From: Pieris napi
Lineage: Eukaryota; Arthropoda; Insecta; Lepidoptera; Pieridae
NCBI RefSeq assembly: GCF_905475465.1
Contig: NC_062249.1
Span: 5,220,501-5,284,500 of the forward strand
Reading direction: 5' to 3'
DNA length: 64,000 bases
The notes under the pieces were generated by a model. The model was not told the DNA's origin, ran no database searches, and saw only the letters and a list, made by a program, of their open reading frames with translations. Shown one piece after another: positions 1 through 11,700 of the stretch; the first letter of the stretch is position 1, and each line of letters starts with the position of its first letter. Both the position numbers and the translations under genes were made by a program.

Positions 1-430
1 CTTCGGAAAATAGTTTGTATGGAAGGGAATGAATATTTTTAACATTTTCCTTTCAACCCTACAAATATATTAAGTAAAAAGTACTCTGTGCTTTTATAAT
101 CTATTTACAATATATATCGATTTTAATTATTATAAATAATAATGTATTAATCATCAAGACATATTATAATAAAAAAATCTACTGATTAAATTAAGATGTA
201 ATTCATCATTTGCCTTGAACCGAGTCGATTTTAGTGCTTGAGATAAAAATAAAGACAACATAAAACCGATACTAAAATAAGTCTGTTTTAAATATGCAAT
301 TAAATATATTCATAGTTGAACCGTTAACCGACAAAAATTGAACTACGCAGTATTTGGTCTATATTTTTTAGTTTTAGGTAAGTACTGCATACATTTTTTC
401 GATATTTTATACCCTAACAAAACTGTTCAG

Positions 431-844
431 GCAAATATTCTGGGAAACTTAAATCAATATGTGCATCGGTTGCATCAGTCTACTTTATCATTACCGAAAG
501 ATCTATGTAATCACCTATTACTAATGTCGACGAACAATATCAATACATTGGCATCATCCAATCGGTATGACGAAAAATAGCTATGAAAACGTTCTATCTC
601 TCATTTCTTTACTTTGCAGAAACAAGACCGTTCGAGTATGGTATTTTTTCCGTTTATTAGCGATTATGCGAATACTAAGAACTTTCTTTTTCAAATAATG
701 AATTTCTCAATACCAAATTTTAATGGACCGGAAAAACACTTTCATGGTAAACAGGAAAACTTTGGACAAATGATTTCAAGCAAACATTTGGACAAAATTT
801 TCATTTTTACTGAATTTTTGAATAATTTGGGACAGAAAAATTGA
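431..844 (+). CDS. possible 3' exons of an unidentified gene
   Basis: Two open stretches follow good acceptors: 431-564 after a CAG at 428-430, ending at a possible GTATGA donor at 565, and 620-844 after TTTGCAG, ending at a TGA. Each frame is open for about 75 codons, which is unusual in DNA this AT-rich. An AATAAA at 993-998 would suit a 3' end. The obvious splice (565-619) does not keep the long frame of the second stretch: it reads 26 codons to a TAA instead. I do not recognise either peptide. If real, this is the end of a + strand gene entering from the left; it may also be chance. Confidence 0.2.
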
Positions 845-1925
845 ATTAAGTTACCAAAGTACATCCCAAACAATATATTATGTATAAGACAATTTTTTTT
901 AACTTTCCCTGCTCAAGGCTTAGTTCGTAGAATGTGTCTATTTATAGTCTGAACAGTAAATACGTAGTATCAAAGTTAGATACAGGTTAAATAATAAACT
1001 GCAGTGCGATTTTAACAAAAGGTGGAAGTTTATTACCACACTTACATAAAAAGTTTAGAACAACTTATTGTCCCTTTATTTCTACAGGGTTTATACCCAT
1101 ACACTAGATACATCTGGCCATTTTCATAGAAGCTAGCCCAAGCTGAAGCAGCCCGCGATTTATATTACAGCTAGGCTAGCGCTAGCAGAAAATAGCAGAC
1201 TAAAATCAAATATTTTACAGATATGCTGATCATTGATAGGCATTACTATCATTTATAAGAAAATATATTATATAATTTTTTTCCTGAAAAAACCGATTAA
1301 GATTGTAAGAGTGAAGACTTTATCTTTGCTAATATAAAGAGGAAAGGCTTTTATTTTTATATGATCAAAATCTAATGGATCAATTTGAAAAAATATTTCA
1401 CCGTTAGAATGCTACATTATCTCTAAGTATTTATTTTCAAAATATTAAAAAAAACAAATCAGCAGCCGGGCGAAACCGGGAGTCTTAGAGGCCTGAAGTA
1501 GTAGTAATATGACAAAAATATAAAATTAGATATAAAAACTCAGTAGGAAAAGTAATTTGTCCCCTTTGTTCGTAAAATATGATAGCATATCAGACAGAGG
1601 AAATGCATGTTTTAAACACTACTTTTTTGATAATTGGATTCTTTCTAGGAATCACACAACTAAACTCGTAATTCTTTTAAAACAAGGCATAAATAGTGAT
1701 ATCCGTTAGATATGAAAATAAAATACGTAAATACATTTCAAATTTTAATGCATTTCTTATTATGCATATATCGCGATACGCGCAATTACTCCTATAAAAT
1801 AAAAATGTTCCAAGTTCTTATTATTTTGTCTTCATTAATTATTAAGGTGCATAACTTTTATTTTACGATTTTAACGAAAGCTATTTCCATATTATATTAT
1901 TTTTAATTACATTAAAAATACTAAC
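845..1925. other. AT-rich non-coding stretch, nothing identified
   Basis: No convincing exon, RNA gene or repeat end is visible. It may hold the 3' UTR of the ORFs at 431-844, or intron sequence of the - strand gene whose first coding exon is at 1926-2210. Confidence 0.4.
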
Positions 1926-2210
1926 CTGTCCATATCGTGATGACGTTAAATGCACATTCCGATTCTTTAACGGAAACTCCGGTCTCTTTCCCAGGCCATA
2001 ACCACTCTTCTGCATAAACTTTTTAGGCCTGTCCAGCCGCTCGGTGGAGCCCGATTCCTCCTCATCGCGTTTGGAGGTCGACGGTATCCCTCGATAAGCC
2101 CCACGTGTCCCTCTGATCGTCTTCTCTGGGCTCTTATCCTGTTTCCTGGCTATAAGGTTGTCCTTCCTCTGTTTGTTTCGTAACGACACATTGCTCGACA
2201 TATTGTCCAT
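1926..2210 (-). CDS. first coding exon of an unidentified gene
   Basis: A 95-codon exon in phase 0. The ATG at 2208-2210 has an in-frame TAA three codons upstream, and the exon ends in CAG before a good GTTAGT donor (1925 downward). Base composition is clearly richer in GC than the flanks, as expected for coding DNA. The peptide starts MDNMSSNVSLRNKQRK and is basic, hydrophilic and rich in K, R, S and E. There is no signal peptide or membrane segment, so it is probably disordered and nuclear or cytosolic. I do not recognise a family. Transcription runs leftwards, so the gene is divergent from MON2; later exons lie to the left, in or beyond the window, and I could not assign them. Confidence 0.55.
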
Positions 2211-4505
2211 CCCCCATTAGACACATTAAATAAATTGTATAAAACGCAACTCAAACATTAATAAATAGCTAAATACACTAATATTGATTGTATAATAAAT
2301 AAATTAAATCCGTCTTTTTATTCTCTCTCTTGTTGGCATCTTTCTCTAGCAACCCCGAAACTAAACTATCAGTACTATACTAGGTAAACAGTCTTCAATA
2401 AATTTGGAAATTGCAGGATTCAAGATCTGTAACAAAAATATATTAAATTTTAAATGCAAACTATGGAAACACAATGTCAAGTGACTCGAAAAGTAATGTA
2501 GAATTATTGACTAGTGACAAAATTACTGGTGATAAGTTGCCTGCTACATAGCCCACTAAGTGTCAAAACTTTCCCGTGCTATGAAAACTTTTATTTATTT
2601 GGACCGTTTACAACAATGCTATTAAGTAATATATTTTATAAGACATGTCCTGTAGTACTATAAGTTGATATTAAAAGCTAACTTAGCATAAACAATGTAA
2701 TGTGTGACCTTGTAATAATCTACTTCATTAAAAGGGCAAAGGCCTCATTTAATTTAATCAACCACTTAATGCAAGAATAATTGTTTACTTTTATCTAATA
2801 CAAATTCCAATACTGATTCACTAATTACCTCATTAATCATATTAAAGGCCTCTATCTATGTCTGTAAAATTTTGCTACATATAGCTTGAAATTAATTATT
2901 GCATGTACGAAAGAAGGCCAGTAAATTAATCCTTATATATTTATCAGCACATATTCCAGGTACTGTAATTGATTTTGGAGAACAGAAGGCTGATCATTAA
3001 CTTGACTCTAAATAAAAATAATGAAATAGATCCAAAAAATTGTCTGTCCAAAACTTCCCACATATTCAATATTTAAGTAAAAAAGTCTAATATCATTACA
3101 CCCATTTAATAAAATTATACGATATCTTTATAATGAATTAATTACTAAAGCCAATGAGTACATAACTTATCTAATTCTGAATTTATTGCGTGTTTTGGAT
3201 TTAATTTGGTAACACATTTTTTAATCTAATTCTACTAGACCACACTAATCAGCAATGATATTAAATGATTACATTTAAATTTCAAGGAAAAAAAGTAGTC
3301 AACTGCACTAAATTCTTTCCTAAAAATTTGGCAAAATGCCAAAGCACAGAACTTCACATGATAGGATGCAGATTTATGCTGACAATTACTGAATAATCTA
3401 ATCTTTACCATATTTCAAGTAAATAATGTTTGTTAAGTTTTTCTAACTTTTAAGTACATATCCTTATAAATATAACAACATCCTAACTGGTTTATAAAAT
3501 GTAGATTGATCTATATTTAGCTCTTGAAATCTAAACTGCTATGTAATACAATACATTCAATTAATACACCTAATTATGTACATACTATTATAAACTACAT
3601 ATATTCTTGAGTCTGATACGGACCAATTAATTATATTTAGTTTCAAAGTATCAGTAAGAGTTAAGATATGGCAAGCCATAAGTATAAATCATTTAATAAG
3701 AGTTTGATTTTGTGTAGGCCATAAAGCTTTTTTATCCGTGATTACACTTATATTTGCAAAATGAAAACAGTAAACATTGGTTGGATAATTTATGCACGGA
3801 AATAGTGTTATCATTCAATCAGGCCTCTAGTTGCCATTTGATTGTTATCAATCAAATCATCATCCACTTTAGCCAGCAATAAGCTATTGCTAAATTTAGC
3901 TCAGCCATCAGGAAATAACAAATATTAAGTCATGCAAGAAACAGTTTGGTTTAAGATTAGAAAATGTTTAGCCATAGTATAACAGATTTGATTTACTATA
4001 AACTGTTTACTTTTTTTAATTTTAACATAGATTGAGCAAAGTGAATTATGTAGGATATGTTTAGTTATTCTTTACTCCAAGAACTATAATTAAATTTTTT
4101 TTAATTGAAATGCTTAGTGAATTAGTGAAATTTTATTTAATTGCTACTTCAAGCTTACTCATTTATAGCATTTCATTAAGTGCTTCATTTGTCACATATA
4201 CCCTAAATTCAATCAATTTAAAAGATAACTGATGATTTTTAGATTGATGATAATTGTAAGTATATATATTTTGCTTATTTGATGAGAACTAACAGTAGCA
4301 AATATTAAAATGATTGGAGTCAGTAAATTGAAAGATTATATATACAAAGCATGTATGTGCTCTCAATTGGCCTCCTTTGTGTAACATTTAGACGTTATTT
4401 ACAAATCAAATCACGAAAACAGATGATGCACGTCTGACGTCTTTAATTTGATTATTGATACGACATGGGTCTGAAGACTGTGCCAAGGCAAAGATGTTCA
4501 AGAGG
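2211..4505. other. intergenic, AT-rich, no gene seen
   Basis: This is the spacer upstream of the - strand exon at 1926-2210. It probably holds that gene's 5' UTR and promoter, but I see no clear TATA box or other element. Coding-like composition is absent. Confidence 0.4.
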
Positions 4506-4658
4506 TCAGCATTCCACATTTTTCACATATGTATTAATAAAAACTATACCTCCTAATACACCGATAATTATATTTACTCGCCGGCAGAGCGATCCAGTGC
4601 GTAAGAAAACACGAGCGATGGTCACGAATATCTCTTGGTCACGGCAATTTTTCAGCAT
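4506..4658 (-). CDS. candidate single-pass membrane micro-protein (50 aa)
   Basis: An intact 50-codon ORF begins at ATG 4656-4658, with an in-frame TAA two codons upstream, and stops at TGA 4506-4508. The N-terminal half is polar and basic (MLKNCRDQEIF..., ending LCRR). It is followed by a hydrophobic stretch, VNIIIGVLGGIVFI, and a short polar tail, TYVKNVEC. That layout (basic N-side, one helix, short tail) suits a small mitochondrial or ER membrane protein. Base composition is richer in GC than the flanks. I do not recognise a family, and no transcript evidence is available. It could instead be an exon of a longer gene or chance. Confidence 0.3.
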   Translation of the reverse strand: MLKNCRDQEIFVTIARVFLRTGSLCRRVNIIIGVLGGIVFINTYVKNVEC

Positions 4659-5709
4659 TGGCACTTACACTTTAAGTATTTATGCACTGATACAATGAGA
4701 CTTTCATGCATTAGGCGTTTTATTGCAAAACGAATGGCGCATAGTTAAATCAAGCTGAATAAATAAAGTAAAAATTGCATTGACAGGACGTCAGAAACAA
4801 GTTCAAAATTTTATGTAAAGTATGAGTTTTATACCTTCGTTTCCTCATCATCGTTAGTAAATACTTTTAGATTATCTTGCAAACGTTATTTCTACCAGAT
4901 GAGTATTGGAGTCTATAAATACTTACAAATAAAATCTGGAATCACACCATTGTTTTTTCATCTGCACAAATTTTTTTTTCTGCACAATCAGTAAATCGGG
5001 GTTGCTATTTTTTAATTTTAAAAGTACTTTGTTAAATGGAAAGTGGGTCATAGAAAACTATTATTTGTCAAAAATTAGATTATTTTTATTATTAGTTTCA
5101 TGGGATTTTTATTCTTAGATGGAATTATTACAAACTAAGATTACATTACTAAGATTTATCAATATATGAAACTTGGAACCAGAGCCGAATATTTTGTGTA
5201 GGCATAATTTGTACTTCTAAAATTAAACATATAGTAATGATTTTTTATTCTTAGATTATCTTTTTACCCATAATACCCTGAAATCATACAAACATAAAGC
5301 TTACTCGATAATTATTATCCACTATTATGGCAACTGAGTTAACTATTGCAACACAATAGCCTCATTTCAGTCTATTTTCCATTTCACGCATATGATTATA
5401 GATTACTGATATAAAAATAAAAAAATTGTCAAAACCCCTTAAAAAAACTCAATATATATCTGAATATCCCTTTATTTATCTTATTATACAAAACACGTTC
5501 ATTTTATTCGTTTACTATTTTAGAAAAGAGGTGTGTTCGTCACTGCAAAACGTCATTGACATTGACATTATATTTGAAAAACTATTGTCAATAGTCATTC
5601 GTCATATTGTGGTCGATCTAAAGAGGAATTGTGTTTTGTGTACATGGCATATTTTTAATTTGATAAATTTTAAAGAAAAACATGAAATAATTTGCGTGAA
5701 ATTAGTAAC
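4659..5709. other. MON2 upstream region and 5' UTR
   Basis: Non-coding sequence leading to the MON2 start. The transcription start is not evident. A 98-codon frame across 5426-5722 overlaps the MON2 start in another frame and has no coding character. Confidence 0.5.
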
Positions 5710-8700
5710 ATGGCATTCGTGAGTGCAGTTACCGGCGATGACTCCACGAGAAAATTTATGGACGTCTTGCAGAATGATTTCAAGACACTTAGCTTGGAAA
5801 CCAAGAAAAAATATCCCCAGATAAGAGAGGTTTATAACTTAATTTAATCTAATAATTTAAAGTACTTAATATAGTATATATATCATCATAAAATGTTACC
5901 ATATGTATTTCAGTAAAACTGTATTTACTACCGAAATACCATAAATTATCCAATAAGAATGACAAATACAAGAGCCAAAGACCCAAAACAAATTTTCACA
6001 GATATTTTCTCATTATCCTAAGAATTAAGATATAAATATATTATTATACCACTGTAAGGTTCAGTTAGGTATTTCTAATTTTGAATAAAAATAACTAATA
6101 GTCTTGTCTTTTCCTTTAAGGCATGTGATGAAGCAATAGAAAAGCTATCCTTAGCTGCCAATAATCCGCAGGCTTCATTGTATGGAGTTGTCAATCAAAT
6201 ACTATACCCTCTTGTACAAGGTTGTGAGTCAAAAGATGTGAAAATTATAAAGGTAAGAAATAATAGTATAATTTAGTCAAAATTGAGATATGAGGTTTGT
6301 TGCTAAAAATTCATGTGAAAGACTTTAATTACATTGTGATTGCTACATCATAATTAAATTCTTTACAGTTCTGTCTGGGCACTATTCAACGGCTGATTGC
6401 TCAACAAGGCATTGATGCCAAAGGAGCCAGGCATATAGTTGACTGTTTGTTCAACTTGGGCCAGGCAAATACACTTGAGCTAAAGTTATTACAAACTGCT
6501 GCATTGCTTATGACTACCTCTGATCTTGTACATGGGGATACTTTAGCTAGGGTAAGCAGATTAATAATATTTTTTTTAGGTCACACAATTTTAACAACTT
6601 TATCTTAAGGTATTTAATGTAATGTAACAATTACCGCTGTACCTACCTCAAATAGAATAAGTTACAAGTATTTTTATTTTGAAGGCATAAATTCTGAATG
6701 GCTTAATTATTATTTGCATTTTGCACTAAAAAGTCTGTACATTGTACTGTACAATGAGACTTTTTATTGGAAAAGTGGCAAATGTTGTTTAAAACTTCAA
6801 TTTTACCAGGTACATAAACAATTGCAGCATAGAGGTTGTATTGTTGAATTACTCACTCTATATTAATATCTATTAAATTTCTATAGACAATGGTGCTGTG
6901 TATGAAAATGGTGGCAGCCTGTGAGGGTCGAGATGTGAGCACAAGTCATGCTGCAGCGGCCACTGTGAGGCAACTTGTTGCTTTAGTCTTTGAGAGGGCG
7001 CTTGCTGAAGCAGACGGTGAAGTTTTTATATGATAATACTAGCTGATAGTACTTTTCAGCAATTGTGATTAAAAATGTATATATATCATGTTAACCAAAG
7101 ACAATTTTAATTTATCTTTTTTTATAGGTACACTTAACGTGAATCCTGCTGATGTCAGAATACAAACAAATCAAAAAGCTCCAAAGGATCTTAAACCCTG
7201 TGCTGTTGATGCCTATCTTATTTTACAGGTAAATACTAAAAAAATATTGCTTCTATTTGTGTGGACAGAAATAAAGAAATTATGATATACATGTATAAAA
7301 CTTTAAATCTTATTTTTCAGGATATAATACAATTAATCAATGGTGACGCTGCAAACTGGCTTGTCGGAATATCTGATGTTCCAAAGACGTTTGGCTTGGA
7401 ATTGCTTGATACTGTACTTACTGATTTTTCACCTGTGTTTTTTAAAGTAAGTTATATTAAATATGTGTAATATTACATGTATCTGTAGATATTAAAGAAC
7501 ATTTACAAAGATTTGCATTTTTTTTATGTTATCTATATAGTACTATTTTTTTTAATAGACAGTATAATTATATTTATTATTTAAACGAGATTTTTTAAAA
7601 GCTGGTTTTCATTACAGATAACAGAATTTAGATTTTTACTGAAGGAGCATGTATGTGCATTGATAATTAGGCTGTTTTCGCCAAATGTTAAATACAGGTT
7701 AGTTCCTTTGTATGTTATATTATATTGCATTGTTTACTCATATAAGCAAAGGTTCTGGTTCGATTCCAGGTGTAATTAATTATGTCGTGTTAGCTCAACA
7801 GTGAGCAGGCCCTTAGTCTATTTGCTTTATAAAATGTTTAGTAAAACAGACATTTTTCTATTAAAATATATAATAAAATAATACATGATTCATAATTCAA
7901 ACTTATTAAATTATTTTTATTAATTGTTGCGCCGCAGATTCTTTATAGAAATAGAAAAAAATGGATATTTATTATTTCTTATTTGATATTCCAGGGCAGC
8001 CTTTACGGCCCCTCATATACCAGGTGGCGGAGCGGGGGCAACCCCTCCCGCCCCAGATAGGCCCCATTTTCCTGTTACTATGAGATTGCTTCGCTTGGTT
8101 TCTATTATACTGCACAAGTATCACGATTTATTGGTGAGTATAAAGATATAAAAAGGATCAAAATTATCTAATCTTAGACTATACTAAGATAATTATTGTT
8201 AGATAAAGTTTTCTCATAAGAGCCTCTGAGGCTTAATTGATATATCAATTGGTTTATAAGGTAAACGCTCCTAGTTTCGATTCTGATCTATGAAAATATC
8301 GGTTTAGAATGCAGAGGCGTATGAAAAACTTCCAGAATAACTATCTTTTAAATTCGAAACTGGTGTCTCGAATTCTTAAATTTTTTTTTACCAGAATGCT
8401 TTTTTGTTGAACACCAAAATTGTAAATTTTTGTATCTTTCTTTGAATTCACAGTTTGATATATTTTGTAGGTGACCGAGTGTGAGATATTCTTATCTCTA
8501 ACAATAAAATTCTTGGATCCGGACAAACCGTTATGGCAAAGAGCGCTCGCTTTGGAAGTACTACATAAAATGACTATACAGCCTGGTGAGTTATAAAATT
8601 TCTGTTTTAGTTGTCTAAATCTTTTAAGAAACACTTAATATGGAATTGAAATAATATAGTTATGCAACTGTTATTAGTGAAGGATTACTCAAATTAAAAA

Positions 8701-11700
8701 ATATATGAGACTAAATTCTAAATGTAACATAAATATACAGTTAAGCCACCTAAAAAATATACAAAAAATTCCTAAAAAACGTTTTTATTTATTGAAAGAG
8801 CAAAATATACCTATTTATTGAAATCGTTTTAGATCTTCTCAAATCGTTCTGCGAGTGTTACGACATGCGTCCGCACGCAACGAACATCTTTCAAGATATC
8901 GTAAACGCGCTCGGCGCGTACGTTCAAAGTTTGTTCGTCGCTGCCAATGTTAATACTCAGCCCGGTAAGTAAAAATATAAATAGAATTATAATCACATTT
9001 TTAAACTTTTCGCTAATAATCGTGTTGTCAATAATTTATAGTATATTGCTGCAAATGATTGAGATTCGCATGACAATAGGAGGCCTAATTCTAATGTAGT
9101 TGTTAACTACTTTAGACTGTCTTTTATCTATACAAGTACAAACGTAACACAAAACACAATATGTTAACAATCTAATACTAATTATTTAATACTTTATTAC
9201 CTTATTCAAAAACATACACATAACAAAAATAAAAAAGCAGGTTACAAAAATTTAAGGCAACGGGCGGCCTTATCGCTAACAAGCGATTTCTTCCCGGCAA
9301 CCCTAATGTGGAACAATGAAAAAGGACTTATATATAATACTTTTATTTTTCGAGAATAATATAATGTAAAACTGTCAGATATCGTGGTTATCCACGTTTC
9401 CAAATAATTCTATCTCCATATTTTCATGGATGCCATCGGATCCTGGTGTTTCAACTTCAAGAAAGTTTAACGATTCTAGTGTGACTTCATCTTCATGATT
9501 CTCTTCATTGTCGTCATATAGAGATATTTCTGATATATCTTCTCCTCGCCTACTCGAGCTATCTAAAAACAAAATTATCGAAGAACATTCAATTATGTTG
9601 TTTATAGTCTTTGGAGATTTTCGTGTTATTTTAAATATATTTCAGCCAAATAATACTGTTCGTAAAATACTTACATTTAGCATCTGATCTTAACATGGTT
9701 ACATTATTGTTACCACTCGCCAGTATATGTGTATAAAGGTCTATCAGACCTTGGCAGTGTCTCATACACCGAGAATACGACATAAATCGGTTTGCGCGCG
9801 GGTCGCGCGGACATCCCAGTCTTTCACTGTAATATGTTTTTTTATATAGCATTATTTAAAATTTTGTACGAATTCAAACGCTTAAATGGCATTTTATGAT
9901 AAGTAAACGGTAAAAATAATTTGTGTGTTTTGCAAATTGATATAATTTCGTATGTAAATTTTCTTCACAATTGTATTCTTATGGAATGATAATAATTTTT
10001 TGACGTTTTAATTTGACGACTCATTGGTCTAGTGGTTAGTACCCCTGACTGCGAATCCATGGGTCCCGGGTTCGATCCCCGGCTGAGACGAACATCGATG
10101 TGATGAGCATTTGGTGTTGTGCTTAGGTCTTGGGTGTTTAAATATGTATTTATATGTCTATCTATCTATAATATGTATGTATATCCGTAGCCTAGTACCC
10201 ATAACACAAGCTTCACCAGCTTAGCATGGGACTAGGTCAATTGGTGTGAATTGTCTTTAAAAAAAAAAAAAAATGATATTTGTAGCTTGTTTTCGTGGAT
10301 AATAATAAAAATTATCCTACGTGCAATTTTGAAGTGGGAATGCAAAAGTCCACACCGGTCTAATTGGTGTAGAGCACACACCAGGAGAAAAACGACGCGT
10401 GCACTGCGTGTATCGATGGTACACATCTCGCTGACTAAGATATTTAAATCCTGAACATAATAAATGTATTTTTATTATATGAGAGTATGAAATAGTGGGA
10501 AACGGCTTTATGCAAATTTAAATGAAAACTTCTTATAGCTATTGAAATTGTATAGTAGTATGTAATGGTACGAACTACGTGAATGAGCTTTTATTAAATC
10601 GATTGATGTTTTATATTTAGTAGGATTTCAACGTAGGTGTAAATAGATAAGATAAACCCATACCTTGCTTATCATTATCAGAGTAATTCACATCGGAAGC
10701 TGTGATATACACCAATACTCCTATGAGTAAAACTGTATTTAACATTTTTGATATCTGACATTTCGTGGCTGCCTAGAAATTAAGCAATTAAATTGATGTT
10801 TTATATAAACATGTGTTTATAACATTATCGAAAACCTTTTTCGTTGTGATTTCAATTTTCTAATAAAATTAATTACGTACTCTTATGAATGCATACGGGA
10901 AATGTCTTACTTTTCACGTAATCTGGTGTGTTGTACACCTTATTTATAAACCTCCATAGCAATTAAATATTATCCTTAACCCTAACGGGTCATTTACTTA
11001 GTAAAAAATGCAACAAAACCATAACGAATTGGCATAAAGTGATAAAAAAAAGATAAAGAAAAGATTACTTATAAATAATGGTCATGTAAATTTTTAAGGT
11101 ATAGGATAATCATTTTTGTCTAGGATCAACCGGGGTTCCTCAACAAGCTGGTTTCTATTGGAAGGGTGTCTGGCTACCGCTATGCGTCATCTTCGAGCCT
11201 GGTACTGCAAAGTCTATTTAGTAAGTAGTTTTTACATACATTATATTAAATATAATTATCTTTATAATATAAAAATGAATCGAAAAATGTGTTGGTAAGC
11301 GCATGACTCAACAACGCTTGGACCAATTTGGCCAATTTTTTTAAATAATATTCCTTGAAGTACGAGGATGGTTCTTACGGAGAGAAAAATTAAAAAAATT
11401 GAGTGAAAAAGTCTAAAAACAACACTTTTCTATATTCCCATACAAAATATTCGTAATAATACTTAAAAGTCAATTTGAACTTTAATACCATATCATAAAG
11501 TTCAAGTGTTAGTGGAGGGGTTCTGGGAAGGTAAATTTTTATTTTTTGACATAATGTATTTGTTGTCTTATCAACTTTCTTTTTTTATCTTACTAGCTAG
11601 ACCGGTGTCCCGAATAGCAGAATAAGTATTTAAAAAAAATAAAGAATCGACTGTTAGGCGGTACGATGTTCGCCAGGCCCGCTAGTATTAAATAAAAATC

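Noticed and set aside
5426..5722. 98-codon open frame overlapping the MON2 start
   Set aside because: AT-rich composition, no similarity to known families, and it overlaps the MON2 start in another frame; likely chance in the 5' UTR.
10021..10085. Possible tRNA gene (A and B boxes present)
   Set aside because: The head cannot fold into a complete tRNA, is followed by a unique body and A-run, and is repeated at 54542-54784; it is a SINE head.
10356..10434. Candidate middle exon of the nested gene
   Set aside because: It fits the phase, but the donor (CCG|GTGTGG) is poor, so it was not added to the gene model.
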